Source: Euglena gracilis (lineage: Eukaryota; Euglenida; Euglenophyceae; Euglenales). Taken from it: 64,000 bases of DNA. A model generated the notes under the pieces. It worked only from the letters and a program-made list of their open reading frames with translations, ran no database searches and was not told where the DNA came from. Each line of letters begins with the position of its first letter. The first letter of the stretch is position 1. The stretch spans positions 97,406,406 to 97,470,405 of the forward strand of contig CP154956.1 in NCBI GenBank assembly GCA_039621445.1. Direction: 5' to 3'. Shown here piece by piece: positions 38,940 through 50,040 of the stretch. The position numbers and the translations under genes are program-made.

Positions 38940-39709
38940 GAGTTTTTCACCCAGTGAGCCAGACTGATTTCTGTGATCTGCTGTGACATTCCGTTGAAAT
39001 GTTCCTGGTACAGCCTGTTCTGGTTCACTGTCACCAGTTCCATGTTTGCTTGGGTTGTTGCCAGCACTGTTGTCAGTTCTTCGTGTCTGCCATTTATTTC
39101 TGTCATGAGTGCTTCACCCTGTCTGTTCAATGTGGCGTGCAGTTCGCTGACCCACTCCGTCGTTGTTTGTTGCAGCTGCTGCAGTGTTTCTGCTGTTTGT
39201 TGGTTTGTCTGTTCAGTTTTGTGTCTGAACTGTTGAAATTCCTGGGTCAGCTGTCCAGTTTCGTGCGTAAAGTTTGACCACCAGTCCCAGTCAGTGTTCT
39301 GGTTCTGTGGTTCCGGCTGTGGAATCTCGTACGAGCTGTACGATGGTTCCTGGTACGAAGTTTCAGTTTCACCCTGGAGGCGGTCTGGTTGTTCCGGGCT
39401 CTGTCGTACCGCCACCAGTGCAAAACTCTGGGTTCCTGGTTGCTGTGCTGTTGCGGTTTGCCAGTTTTGGTCGTTCTGAGTGTCCGTTTCTGGCTGTTGG
39501 TACCGGTTTTGTGGTGCAAACACCTGTTCGTCGAAGTACGGTTCTTTGTTTTCGTCCAGTTCCGTGTAATCTGGTGGAGGACCGGTCTGTTCAGTGTCGT
39601 CCTGGTCCATGTTCACCATGGCAATGACATATGGGCTGTCATTGCATGTCTGTGGCACTGTAATGTCTCTGCCGTTTTGTTCCGGTTCAGCATGTCCAGT
39701 GACTGGCAC
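38940..39709 (-). CDS. Gag N-terminal region (element E)
   Basis: Acidic, Gln/Pro/Thr-rich (MDQDDTEQTGPPPDYTELDE) with a coiled-coil end (FNGMSQQITEIS). It overlaps the repeat-bearing frame upstream. The PPPDYTEL stretch contains a PPxY-like motif (PPDY), the type of late-domain motif some retroviral Gags use; this is a weak hint only. Its end runs by frameshift into the coiled-coil ORF. The true initiator is uncertain. Confidence 0.5.
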
Positions 39710-39933
39710 ATGGCGGCAATGCCATCTGCCGGCTCCACCACCCTAACGATGGCGGTTAAGGCAGCTGGCATTTCCAGTGTTTGGTTCATGGCTGGGAAAC
39801 CATCCGCCTGCTCCACCACCCTAGCGATGGCGGTTAAGGCAGCTGGCACATCCAGAGATTGGTACATGGCTGAGTTGCCCACCGCCGGCTCCACCACCCT
39901 AGCGACGGCGGTTTCGGCAGCTGGCATGTCAGC
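39699..39933 (-). repeat. Three 78-bp tandem repeats (26 residues each) in element E
   Basis: Each unit encodes a PAALTAIARVVEPADG-like segment followed by AMYQSLDM. The frame starts without an ATG before the first unit. Units differ at several positions. Confidence 0.8.
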
Positions 39934-40027
39934 GTCATTTTTTTCAGTTTCTGGTCGTTTTTCAGCTTGTTGTTCGTAGCCGCATGTTGGAGGGGAATCA
40001 AAATTGGGCAACCTACCTCTGCTACCG

Positions 40028-40427
40028 TGTTATAACCGTGGGGCCTGCCCCTGAGTTTCCAGTTTCTCGGGGCCGGCACCCCTTTGCGTAGGATCTTTTA
40101 CCCTGCCCAGGGTGTTTTCAATTCCCCTCGCGGCCTGTTTTAAAAATTGCATTTTCTTTGTTTTTGGTGGGTTTTTTTGGATGAAAACAGGTGGGCTGGT
40201 TGGCTCACACCTTTCCTTTATAAAAAAATCCACAAACAATCCAGCAAGCAAATCCACAAATGCAGCACAATAGAAGCAAACCACAAGGAAGAGTACCAAA
40301 GTCCAAACCAAGGGTAAGATAATGATTGGTCCCAATAATTGATGATAATTGATCCCAGATAATTCTTGAACAACTGACAGAGTGACAGACAGAAGTCAGA
40401 GTAACAGAGCCCTGCACAGGGACACAT
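40028..40427 (-). repeat. Candidate 5' LTR of element E
   Basis: TGTGTCCCTG to GGTTATAACA, about 400 bp on the minus strand, with a TATAAA near 40219. It is followed by GGTAGCAGAGG, a PBS-like sequence. The second LTR is absent, so the boundaries rest on these end motifs only. Confidence 0.4.
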
Positions 40428-40549
40428 AGAGTCAGCCGATTGTAATTCCTAATAAGATTTTCCTAATCCTAACTGCAGAGTCATCAGGTTGGGTTGTGGA
40501 AGGTTATGTTGTTTTGGGCACTCAGCACCCCTGACTCACATACGGTAGC

Positions 40550-42045
40550 ATGAGTACCATCCTGGATGCGCATTCGTGCATGCCACCACAAAAACCCTAC
40601 ACCAACAACTACGATGGAAATTGCGACCCGCAGCGCAATTTGAAAGGTACCATTACAATTGCTAACAAGGTCAAGCCACAATGGGACGGAGATCCCACAA
40701 TTTGGAAACAATTTCGGTGCGACTGGGTATACTACCGGGACTTGAAGGGTGCAACCCAAGACGGGAACCCCGAGGTACTGAAAATGGAATTTATTGACTG
40801 CCTCCCCAAGGAAGAAAAAGAACGCGCCCGACAGCTTGTGATCCAGAATCGGATTTCTTTTGATGAACTGGTTGACCAATATTACCTGTTCGAGCCAAAT
40901 TTCGCGAATTACGCTGGAGAAAAAATGACGGAAATTCCCGCCTTGTGACCGAAAACAGAAATAAATTGACCTTTGGTATTCCAAATGGTTGGGATTGGCG
41001 CTGAGGTTGATGAACTGGGAGAGAAACAAATGAAAGAAGAATTCGATGCGCTTCTCCTCCATTTCATTCCTACAATTATCAATGACATTCACCGCGAGGA
41101 ACTCGCGGACAGCAAACTTACACTTGACCAACGATGGAATTCCGTATCCAAACAAATGAAACTCTCACAACTCTTGGGACAGATAAAAGCGGCTTATACC
41201 CACCACCCTACCGCTTGTCTCCCTAGCAGTATGGTAAGTGCCCTACAAAGACTTCTTCTCCAAAATCCCAACGGGGATACGGCAAACATACAAATTCCCC
41301 AAGGGGAGACACAAAAACGTGCTATCCGCGCTCGTCTGACCAATCTTCTGACAAAACTTGTTTTTTGTGCAACAAATCGGGGCATACGTCCCGTGACAGC
41401 CCCCACCCTGATCAGCGAAAGCGGTATCAGAGTCCAAGGGGTTCACAATCCTCGCGGAGCTCGCGCTCCTCTGGGTGTTCACACAAATCTGGACAATCAC
41501 AATCTTCGGGTTATCGACAAAGGTCCTGATCACCATTCGGCGACCGCGAACGTTATCGCGCACCTCGTGGTCGATCACCCCGACCCCCTTACAAACGTGA
41601 TACAAATCGCGATTCATTGCGATCACGTTCGCGAAGTGAATCATCTTCTTCGCGATCGTCAACCAGGAAACCGGGTTACAACAGCCGTGGTCGAACGGGA
41701 TTCCTTTCACCAAGACTTCCAAGGGGTGAACGCCCATCAAAGCCACAAAACTGACAAAAGTGTTCCCTTTGTGGATCACACAACCACCACTCCTCCAAAT
41801 GTTACCGTTCTCGCTCTCCCCGCCCGAACCAACGTCACCACAATGATACAAAACACAACAACAAACACAAGGTCGGGTTCAAAATCTCCTCTTTAGAGGA
41901 GGGAACCACGGCCTCGGGCAGGGAGGAGGATGAGAACTCTGAATCGTCGTTGGAGGACGACTGCAATGCGGAGCGCGCATTGCACGCTCTCTACTCACAA
42001 AAGAAAACGATAGACAGCCGAAGTCCTGAATCGGACTTGGAGTAG
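40550..42045 (+). pseudogene. gag: Gag C-terminal half (element F)
   Basis: The capsid-like block (LKGTITIANKVKPQWDGDP; EFIDCLPKEEKERARQL) runs to 40948. After an indel it continues in a new frame (VDELGEKQMKEEFDALL; EELADSKLTLDQRW) into RS-type sequence and two knuckle regions that are frameshifted; the first has lost its last Cys (SRDS for REC). It ends at UAG 42043-42045. Confidence 0.8.
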
Positions 42046-42081
42046 GGGAGCCCGAGGACTGTCGGAACGGACCTCTGGGCT
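42043..42081 (+). promoter_or_regulatory. Gag UAG readthrough stem-loop (element F)
   Basis: UAG, GGG, AGCCC-GAGGACTG / CGGACCTC-T-GGGCT with a 6-nt loop. Compared with A there is one mismatch and one G-T pair, so the structure is weakened but recognisable. Confidence 0.6.
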
Positions 42082-43037
42082 GATAAACAGACGGAAGTAG
42101 GACCTGATCAACCTCACTTTCCCTGCCCATCTGCCTTTATGGTCAGTACCCGGAAAATTTTCGGGTCCCCCACCCCGCACTCCAAATTTCTGCCTGGAAT
42201 GTTGAGCGAAGTAGGAACAGGATCCTGGAACAGTTGGAGAGACAACAATTTCACACCGGACCCTGAACTTTGTGTACCCCCCCCATGGAACTTTTGGTAC
42301 AAGCGGAAATCCGAACACAAAATGTTTCTGCCAAATGCAAAATTTTGGTCGACACAGGGTGTCGAATCCCCCTTCTCTTTCGAACGGGATTAATTCCCAA
42401 ATCCCTCTTGTTGAAAGCCAAATACCCCATCAAAATTATGACTGCTGACAACAGCCCAATGTGCGGTGGTGACTTGGGATGCTTTTTGGACATACTCCTC
42501 CCCATCATCCCCAAGCACCACTCACAACCCCCACACATACAAAATTTTCTGGGTACCCGGAGTTACAAATCGGGTATCCGCGGGTCTGACGTAATTTTGG
42601 TTTTTCCGTTCTCGCGTCAGAACCCTTTTGTTGTGGACTGCCCCTCCCTCGGTTTGCGTACTACTTCACGCACATACCCCACACTACCGAACTTCTCACC
42701 CAAGGCGTCTCCCCAGACGTTCCCCCGCCTTGCCACAACGTTTTCTACAACCGAAAGCACCGTTTTCTACACCAGCAGTAAAGAGAAAGCTGCCCCACTA
42801 CCCACTGTACTTTTACTGCACGTTTCCCATGCGGCAGGGAAAGCGAGTAGCTTAACCCCCCACGTTTCACTGGGTTCCAAGGTGAAAGCCCAAAGGCCTG
42901 AAGAAATTTCGGTGTCCAGTAGCCGCCCAGCTGCACAACTTTTACTTTTCTACCAGGTGTGTCGCTTTCGGACACCCCTGTACACCCCCAGCAGCTACAA
43001 CTACCAACACCGCCATACACACACTACACATGACTGA
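42046..43037 (+). pseudogene. Protease and pol start (element F)
   Basis: In frame with gag until a C-run near 42285, where one extra C shifts it. The second frame carries ILVDTGCRIPLLF and SDVILVFPF, the Pro/Thr-rich tail, and continues without interruption into KAQRPEEISVSSSRPAA. This shows that protease and RT were originally one frame. It stops at 43037. Confidence 0.8.
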
Positions 43038-43310
43038 CATGCACTACCAGACCGACACTTCCTTCCAATGCGCAAATTGTCGGAGAATTTCCACACAGCC
43101 TGATTTCGACTGTGGATGCATTGTTGAACCTTCCAAACTAATCGCTCCATTCAACAACCAGAGAACACTTGGTACGGGAACCGATACCGAGTTTGCGCTG
43201 ACAGCTGAACGAGAACACAAAGCACCGGGTTGTTACCCGTTGTGTGTTGAAGTGCATCGACAACTGGACAAACGCGGAATCACGTCCGTATTCTGAATCT
43301 CGAGAATCGG
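43030..43310 (+). pseudogene. Cysteine-motif segment of pol (element F)
   Basis: FQCANCRRISTQPDFDCGCIV followed by GCYPLCVEVHRQLDKRG, the same Cys/His spacing as in A, B and G. It ends at a stop near 43296. Confidence 0.75.
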
Positions 43311-44030
43311 GCATGATAATCTGCAATGGCAGAAAGCCAACCTCCATGACCCCGAATGGAAGAATGCCAACCACTTCAATGTCCCTGCATACAAGTTGCA
43401 GAATGCCAACAATAATACTTTTCACAATATACCTGATACACTTGGTACAATGATTGATGAAGTGTCTTCGGACACACCGCACTACCGACGTGGCTCGATA
43501 AACGGTGTTTCAGCCCTCCACAGGACTGAAACCGCGACAGTTTTCACGAACCGCATTTGGAATGCGTTCAATTTTGGACAATACCGCATTTTGGAAATTT
43601 GGTTTTCAAAATCGCGCCAATCGCGAAGTCGATGGACCTAAAACTGGAGATTGATGCGTTCTAGTCCAAAGCACATTCTCGTTTGCCCAATTACTGGTCA
43701 AGCCATACAAATGCGTTTGATAAGTTTTGGGGTGATGTGGTCCTGTGGCTACACCCACCTCTGAAACTTATCCCTCTTGTTGTTGACAAGATCCCTCGGG
43801 ATCAAGCACGCGGTGTGCTACTCATTCCTGTAAATCTCGAAGCGGAATGGTTCCAACAACTGACGTACGTCACTTTTCAGTGCTGGGATTTACCGAATGA
43901 CACCCCTTTATTTGAAGATTTTTGTGGTGCCATGTTACCACCATTGAAAAAAATCATTTGTCGTGTTTGTTTATTTGATGCATTCGGAAATGTTGACCAG
44001 ACCGACAAATTCCTACGGGAAAAAGGTTAG
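43311..44030 (+). pseudogene. Dam-like domain of pol (element F)
   Basis: In several frames: FNFGQYRILEIWFSK, LPNYWSSHTNAFDKFWGD, LWLHPPLKLI, RGVLLIPVNLEAEWF and WDLPNDTPLFEDF. The catalytic-type motif is again HPP rather than NPP/DPP, as in A and G. Frameshifts at about 43395, 43640 and 44030. Confidence 0.75.
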
Positions 44031-44184
44031 AATGACCAAACATACCAACTATCCTCAGTGATAGAAAGCGGTGGTCAACATCCAAAATCACAAGAACTAT
44101 GTACAAAGACCAGTCGCGAATTCAGTGATGTTTTATAACATCCTATCTATGCCCATGACATAGATTCTGCAATTCGCGGACCTT

Positions 44185-45567
44185 TTGGTGTCTGTAAAAT
44201 CTGTACAGCCCATGCACCGAAAAATATTTCGCTGTTCAGGCGAAAGAGAACAAGCTCTCAATACAATGATCGAAAAACTGACTGAACGAAAATGGATCAT
44301 ACCGTACAAAAGCGAGTGGACGTCACAAGCTTTTGTGGTACCCAAGCCTACCGATGGTTCTGGACAGAAGAAGTGGAGACTTGTGTTGAACTACCGATAC
44401 TTGAACTCACAGACAAAGGACGATCCATTTCCGTTACAACTTATCGAAGACCCGATTACAAAACAAGCGGAAAACCGCCTCTGGTCGATTTTCGATTTGG
44501 TGGATGGTTTTCACCAGATGCACTTACACCCTGACTCACAACCATACACTGCATTTGTAACCTCCCGCGGAGTTTACCAATGGACGGTGCTACCTATGGG
44601 TGTAAAGCATGGCCCAGCCATGTTCCAAAGAATGATACAATGGATTTTACGAGATTTACCGTTTTCGGTGGTATATATTGATGACGTGCTGATAGGCACA
44701 CCACCTCCACTTACAAACTCGATTAGTGATATTCTTGATATCCACTACCGCGATGTAAGATCCGTACTGACAACGTTCCAAAAACATTTGCTTTTCGTCA
44801 AAGGTGCAAAAATGCATTTGTTTCGCGAAACGATAACATTTTGTGGAGACATTCTTAATAACGTACAAAGGAGAGCATTTCCAAGCAAACTTCAAGCTAT
44901 AAAGAAGTGGACACCTGAAAACATCAAAACAGTCACACATTTAAAACCATTTTTGGGTTTAGCGCAGTACTACACGATTTACATGAGGGATTTCGTGAAA
45001 ATCGCGGTACCACCGACGCGACAACTCCAAAATGGCGCCCCTGACAATACAAAGATACAATGTGATGATACAATGCGAGAATCGCTAACGACAACTAAAC
45101 AATTGATGTTGGACAAGGTTGTACTTGAAATTGCTGACCCGTACAAACCATACGTACTGGAGGTCGACAGCAGTTACTATGCTGTCGGCGGTGTGTTGAG
45201 TCAACATAACTCGTCCAATGAACTGCGCAGTGTATCATTCTTCAGCAGAAAGCTACAAGGTGAAGACGGAAAAGGACAAGTGAAACGGAGCGTACGAGAA
45301 AAGGAGCCGTATGCCATTGTCCTTATCCTACAAAAATTCCGAAGTTGGGTCGCCAGTTCACTCCAACAAATACTAGTGTTGAAAGACCATGAATGTCACC
45401 AACACTGGTACACCGAAGACTTGGACAAAGCCATGTCCTCAGTTTGGCCGAAGATGCCGTTGGCACGAATTTTTGAGTCCATTCAACCTGGTGTAAATTT
45501 ACACACCAGGTCATACTCAAAAAGTTGCAGACCCACTATCCCGTGCACCCTGGCATTACCCTGGTAA
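44185..45567 (+). pseudogene. RT and RNase H (element F)
   Basis: A long open stretch of 460 codons: MHRKIFRCSGEREQA, WRLVLNYRYLNSQ, FDLVDGFHQMHLHPDS, LPMGVKHGPAMFQ, VYIDDVLIGT, then RNase H (EVDSSYYAVGG, REKEPYA, LKDHECHQHW). Compared with A some residues are changed (TDHES reads KDHEC), so RNase H activity is doubtful. A frameshift near 45460 interrupts the path into integrase. Confidence 0.85.
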
Positions 45568-47258
45568 CCCTGACGAGGGTGATGCCACGTTCCACGGAAG
45601 TCGCGAAACCGACTATTTCGCAAGGCGCGCAGACGCCGCTGACAACTTACGTGACAATTTTCCTGTTTCGCGGATTTGGCGGCGGATTCCGATAGCCCCC
45701 GTACGGGGAAAACGACAACGCGGCAGAATGACGGGCTCCCGACGAGTTACGCGATTAAAATATCCATCCCCTCCCTTTTTTCGTGAATGGGATTATTCCA
45801 AAGATGATTTTTACAATGATGTCGTACAAACATTGCGTAATGGTGAAATGGTTGAGAATTATACCTTATCGCCTTTACGTTTCATTTTTCGGAAGGATAC
45901 TGGTTACAAGTACTGCATACCCTGTGACTTGGTTGATGATGTACGTTTATGTTATCACAACCAAGGTCACCCTGGGGCCCCCAAACTTCTTTCTTTTGTG
46001 GGTCGCAGGTACTGTACAACCCTGACGAAAAAAGTATGTACAAGCGCTGTTTACAAATTTCGCAACGGTGCCGAATTTGTCAGGCTGTCAAACCGCGCAG
46101 AGGTACCCCCCCTGGTACGATGGACTTCTTCCACGTACCAAATGACATTTTTACCTCCCTCTGCATGAATTTCTGGAGTTAGAACCTTGTAAAGGAACAG
46201 ATGACAGAATGACAGAATCACAGAATGACAGAATGACAGAATTTACGATTACGTTGTTGTTGTCGTCTGTCGGCTGAGTGGGTACATCGTAGCCATTCCA
46301 TGCCAGAAAGCAGGGTTGACAGCACAAGTTTTGGCACAAATGCTTTTAGAAAGATGCATTTGCCTCATGAGTTTACCGAATGAAATCGTGAGTGATCAAG
46401 ATCATTTGATTTCTTCTCGATTTTTAACACCACTTTGCGGTTTACTCGGAATTGGGAGCATTTTTCTATTATTTACCGTCCAAAAGGAAATGGTCGCGCT
46501 GAAGCGGCAGTGAAAGCTGTAGTCAACGTGCTACGACTTTCACCGGCCGAATCGCACAATCCCTGGATACAAATATTACCCTGGTGTTTATTTTTATCAA
46601 CACTTTATCGGGTTTGATATTACAATACTCACCGTACAAAATCGTCTTCGGACGAGACCCTCCAGCCATTGGCGACATCCCGTCAGAACGGCCCGCTCGT
46701 TCTAGCGTGAGTTGCGAAACATGGTTCTCTGAAGTAGAATCATTGCGCACGGATGTGCAAAAGCGCGTAGTCGCTATACACTGACAATTCTTACAAGATT
46801 ACAAATCCCCGATATAAAACCCAGGTGACCGCGTGTGGGTTCGGAACAGTAGAACCCGCACGCAGTTCACGAAGTTGGACCCCGTCTGGATCGGACCGTG
46901 TGAGATCCTCGATCGGTTGGGTACATGTGGGTGCTACAAAGTCACATTACCCAACGGTGTCGAGGATGTGCAGATGGATGACTTCAAACCATACCAGACT
47001 CCACCAAACGGGAAAGAAATACCCTGCCTCTACTTCAAACCACGGTCAAAACTGCCTGAGACAGACGGTTTTGTCGTTGGCAAAATCCTCGACCACAAAG
47101 TAGTCAGGGGTGTACATTACTGGAAGGTGCGGTGGAAATGGTATGGTCCCGAAGAGGACACCCGGGAACCGGCAACTAGTTTTGTTGGTTACATCCAGCA
47201 AGACGGGAAACTATGGAACAAACAAAAAACCCTTGACATTTCTGTAAATACCTTCTAA
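45568..47258 (+). pseudogene. Integrase with chromodomain (element F)
   Basis: The basic tether and zinc region (CYHNQGHPGAPKLLSFVG; CRICQAVKPRRG), DDE core pieces (MNFW..; IVSDQDHLISS; GRAEAAVKAVV), GPY-like part (LDPVWIGPCEILDRLG) and chromodomain (DGFVVGKILDHKVVRG; VRWKWYGPEEDTREP) are spread over four frames. TDDK is replaced by a TGACAGAA microsatellite. Dead as an enzyme. Confidence 0.85.
46202..46241 (+). repeat. TGACAGAA microsatellite inside integrase (element F)
   Basis: About five units of 8-9 bp replace the single GACGACAAAA seen at the same site in element A. This is a local expansion within a coding relic. Confidence 0.85.
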
Positions 47259-47539
47259 TGGATGATGTACAAAGATGTCCAAGTCATCTTGTTGTCCATT
47301 TTGTCCATAGCATGGACTTTTGACAAAATGTATAATGGGCTGGTGCCAAAATGTATAATGGGCGGATGCAAAAACCATTTTGTCCCTAGGGGAGGACTTT
47401 TCGCTAAAGGACTACGGTCCAATACAACATACTTTTTTACACTTGAAAGCACAATTTTGATTTTGCACTTGGTGCAAACATTCAAATATTTTTGTGTGTG
47501 TGCACATTTGGTTGCACGCGTACAATGTTTTCGTACAAT
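47259..47539 (+). other. Integrase-ORF3 intergenic region (element F)
   Basis: No gene recognised. It contains short repeated ATGTATAATGGGC units near 47330-47365 and several inverted repeats. In A and C the corresponding spacer is shorter. Confidence 0.5.
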
Positions 47540-47564
47540 GTCTCATTTTTCGGTTTCCCCACAG
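47540..47564 (+). promoter_or_regulatory. Putative 3' splice acceptor ahead of ORF3 (element F)
   Basis: TCTCATTTTTCGGTTTCCCCACAG, about 33 nt before the ORF3 ATG. A second pyrimidine stretch ending CTCAAG directly abuts the ATG. Confidence 0.5.
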
Positions 47565-47597
47565 CTCAGTGCTTGCTTTTATCTGCTTTCTCTCAAG

Positions 47598-48038
47598 ATG
47601 GATGCTGGAGTAAGGGGACCTGGTCCCCCATCCTCCCAACCGTATGTTCCCCCTGGACAACCTCCTACGGGAGGACCCCCTCACCCACAACCTCCTTCGG
47701 GAGGACGAGGACTTGCACTCCCTCGTGGAGGGCAAGTCCTCGTTCGGCGTGTACAAGCTGCTTCGGCAGCAAGGCCCGTAGTCGCAGCCCCTCAGGTACA
47801 AGCTGTTCCGGCAGCAAGGCCCGTAGTGGCAAATTTCCCTGTGACTCAACATGTGGTTTTGCATGTTGTCCCAGAACAACCTACATTTCGTGGCTTACAA
47901 TCCCAAACAATGACTCCACAACAAACGGAATCTGTCTATGAACAATTTGCTGTGCCGCAACCGCGGCACCCAAGGAGATACGATACGGCTAGTAGCAGTA
48001 GCCAGCGTGCTGCTTTTGCGGCGGTCGGACTGTTCTGA
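47598..48038 (+). CDS. ORF3 N-terminal-type protein (element F), short
   Basis: ATG at 47598 follows the acceptor-like tract. The 146-residue product is Pro/Gly/Val-rich (MDAGVRGPGPP; GGPPHPQPPSGGRG) with repeated AARPVVA-type units. It shows no domain and lacks the Lys/Gly run and the FWLGYPC domain. It ends just where the conserved 3' region begins, so most of ORF3 is probably deleted. The gene is assigned by position and Gly/Pro-rich start only. Confidence 0.5.
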   Translation: MDAGVRGPGPPSSQPYVPPGQPPTGGPPHPQPPSGGRGLALPRGGQVLVRRVQAASAARPVVAAPQVQAVPAARPVVANFPVTQHVVLHVVPEQPTFRGLQSQTMTPQQTESVYEQFAVPQPRHPRRYDTASSSSQRAAFAAVGLF

Positions 48039-48039
48039 C

Positions 48040-48816
48040 CTTACATTCAGGCCTATAGGCCCTGTATTTGGTATACATCCAAGGCACATCTGCCATTATG
48101 TATTTTTACTAGCATATGGTCCCCCTCTCTTTTGGGCTATCGCCCGTCTATCGAGGTATAAGCCTCTGGGGATACCCCATCGACAACATTGTGTCCGCGC
48201 CGCGTTGCGAAGTCTTCCCCAGCGGTATATGCCTCCAGTAAGAAGACGCACAGCGCACAGCGCGCACACCGTAATAATAGTTCCCAACTTGTCACTATTC
48301 GGCCATAAGGCCCCATAAGACTGCCAGACAGCAAACCTTCTGTTTAAGGACTTTTGACCAGCCCCCCACTCCTCTCTCCTTTACCCCCCTGGGCAAAACA
48401 TCGCTGTCGCCGGCAGTTGGTTTGGTAAACAGATCTTTCTCCCTGGTCAGATATGACTGGCCAGGTGCCCCCTCCTTCCACACCCTACCTTTCAATCTTT
48501 TCCGATTATGGAATGCGACCTCCCCGCGTGTCATAGACACACCCCAAACTGGGTGGATGGGACTTTCTGGAATGGAAACCTTCCAGCCCCATTTTCCAAT
48601 GGGCTCATCCACTTCCACCCCTTTGCTGCAATAAGTAGGCACCGCATAAGCGGTTAACCTCTTTTGCGCGTTATTGCGTTTTTTCGCAACTTCCTTCCCA
48701 CACCCCTGGTGACAGGAGAACCAAAAGCCACATACAGCTTTGTGACAGGTCCCCGTCCCCAGGACTGTGTCCGGCATTCCGACTGGCCTGGTCCAGTAGG
48801 GAAATCAGGCATAGCC
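48040..48816 (+). other. Conserved 3' non-coding region (element F)
   Basis: Homologous to 31191-31970 of D in the same orientation and to 52945-53740 (element H) inverted. No ORF of its own. Confidence 0.75.
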
Positions 48817-48828
48817 CTGGGAGGAGGA
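48817..48828 (+). other. Polypurine tract (element F)
   Basis: CTGGGAGGAGGA immediately before the LTR. Confidence 0.8.
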
Positions 48829-49285
48829 TGTGTACCAGGCAGCCGTAAGGCCATGGTACTGTGTATGTAGGCATAAGCCTACGGCCATATATAGCTCTGA
48901 GCCACATACACAGTACTATGCTAGGTGGTATTCCTAAAGATGGCCAAACGGCCTGAATTAGGAATACCTAGCTCTATAGAGCAAAAACTTATTCTGGTTC
49001 TCCTCTCCACAGGTGGTATTCTCATTTTATTCCATTTTGGTATTTAATTCAAGACTTGATTTTCAAGTTTGATTTGTTTTCATTTGAAGTCCGAAACGGA
49101 CAGCCAAATCACTTGGCATTTCTTTGTGTAGCCCATAGGGCTTTCTCCACCTGCTTTGTGGTCTGCCTCTTAATTGGGGGAAAGGGCCTTCAACTTTTAT
49201 ATTATTTTATTTTCCCTTTTGTTTCTCCAACTTTTCACCTTGCACACCGAAGGCCGAAAGCAAGGAAAAGGGTTGGACGTACATT
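48829..49285 (+). repeat. 3' LTR of element F
   Basis: About 457 bp, TGTGTACCAGG to GGACGTACATT, with CACAGGTGGTATT at 49008-49020. It is closely related to the LTRs of G and H; with H it forms the outer arms of a large inverted repeat. Confidence 0.88.
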
Positions 49286-49652
49286 GAATTGCCCTCGTGC
49301 CGCAAAACGTATTAAGCGTTAGCAGTATGATGTTGAACGAATTTCGGACCTTTTCCAAGTGGTTGGTTCACTGGAACAAAGTATCCCAGGTTTCGCGTTG
49401 AGTTTGCATGAAATTCATGCAAAATCCCGCAACCCTCCGCACTTTGCCAATGAAAACACTGTTTTCGGTGGTCAAAATGCGACTTCCACCTCACAACTCG
49501 CTGTTCGCGCATCAACCGAACCATCTTCGGATGTCGCCCGACTATGATGTCGATGAGCCTGAAAGGTAACTTGTAAATTTTGAACCTCCGATACTACCGA
49601 TACGCCGAACACATGCAACACATGTGCCGCTATACTCCTGCACTCACAGAAA

Positions 49653-50039
49653 GTGAGATGGGTGATGTCCAAATGCAAGAACCAGTACACTTACCCCAAC
49701 AACGTTTTACTTCTCCCCCACGTATGCCGCCCTACCCGGAACTCGGAGGCTGGTGTACAATCACCATGCGTCACTGAGGCCGGAGAGCCATATGACGAAC
49801 AATACCCAGACGTGATGGCCGAAGAGCCTTATGACGAGTATACAACGGCAGAACCTGAGCCGGAGTCTGCAATGGAAACAAACGAACCACCACAACCCGT
49901 GCAACTCCAACCACCACAATCTGTACAACCTCAACCACAACCTGTACAACCTCAACCTCAACCACCGACAACCCCTGCCGTACCACTGCCGGAACCGACA
50001 GCGATACGGGTTGTCGGAAAAAAAACCTGCATCCCGTAG
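49653..50039 (+). pseudogene. ORF3 acidic/Gln-Pro-rich segment (element I)
   Basis: Encodes EPYDEQYPDVMAEEPYDEY and QPQPQPVQPQPQ-type repeats. It leaves frame at an eight-A run near 50022. No domain recognised. Confidence 0.55.
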
Positions 50040-50040
50040 A

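Larger units (their letters stand above)
32658..40427 (-). mobile_element. Element E: second Ty3-like lineage carrying DNA methyltransferase domains
   Basis: From a candidate LTR (40427-40028) it reads a coiled-coil Gag, a capsid-like block, a Lys/Gly/Asn-rich Gag end, then a pol with a Dam-like domain, a cytosine-C5 methyltransferase domain, retropepsin and RT. It is cut off just after the RT YVDD at the joint with element C, so RNase H and integrase are missing. Its sequence is unrelated to the A/B/D/F/G family except for general fold motifs. Confidence 0.85.
40428..49285 (+). mobile_element. Element F: decayed chromovirus-like element with 3' LTR, 5' end missing
   Basis: Plus strand: gag from its capsid block onward, UAG stem-loop, protease, cysteine motif, Dam-like domain, RT, RNase H, integrase, chromodomain, a short ORF3, a conserved 3' region, PPT and LTR. 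It begins next to the candidate LTR of E, having lost its own 5' LTR, leader and Gag N-terminus. At least eight frameshifts are visible. Confidence 0.85.

Noticed and set aside
40030-40335. Small ORF with a hydrophobic helix, a possible membrane protein
   Set aside because: It lies within the candidate LTR of E and the hydrophobic stretch comes from T-rich LTR sequence. No conservation evidence.
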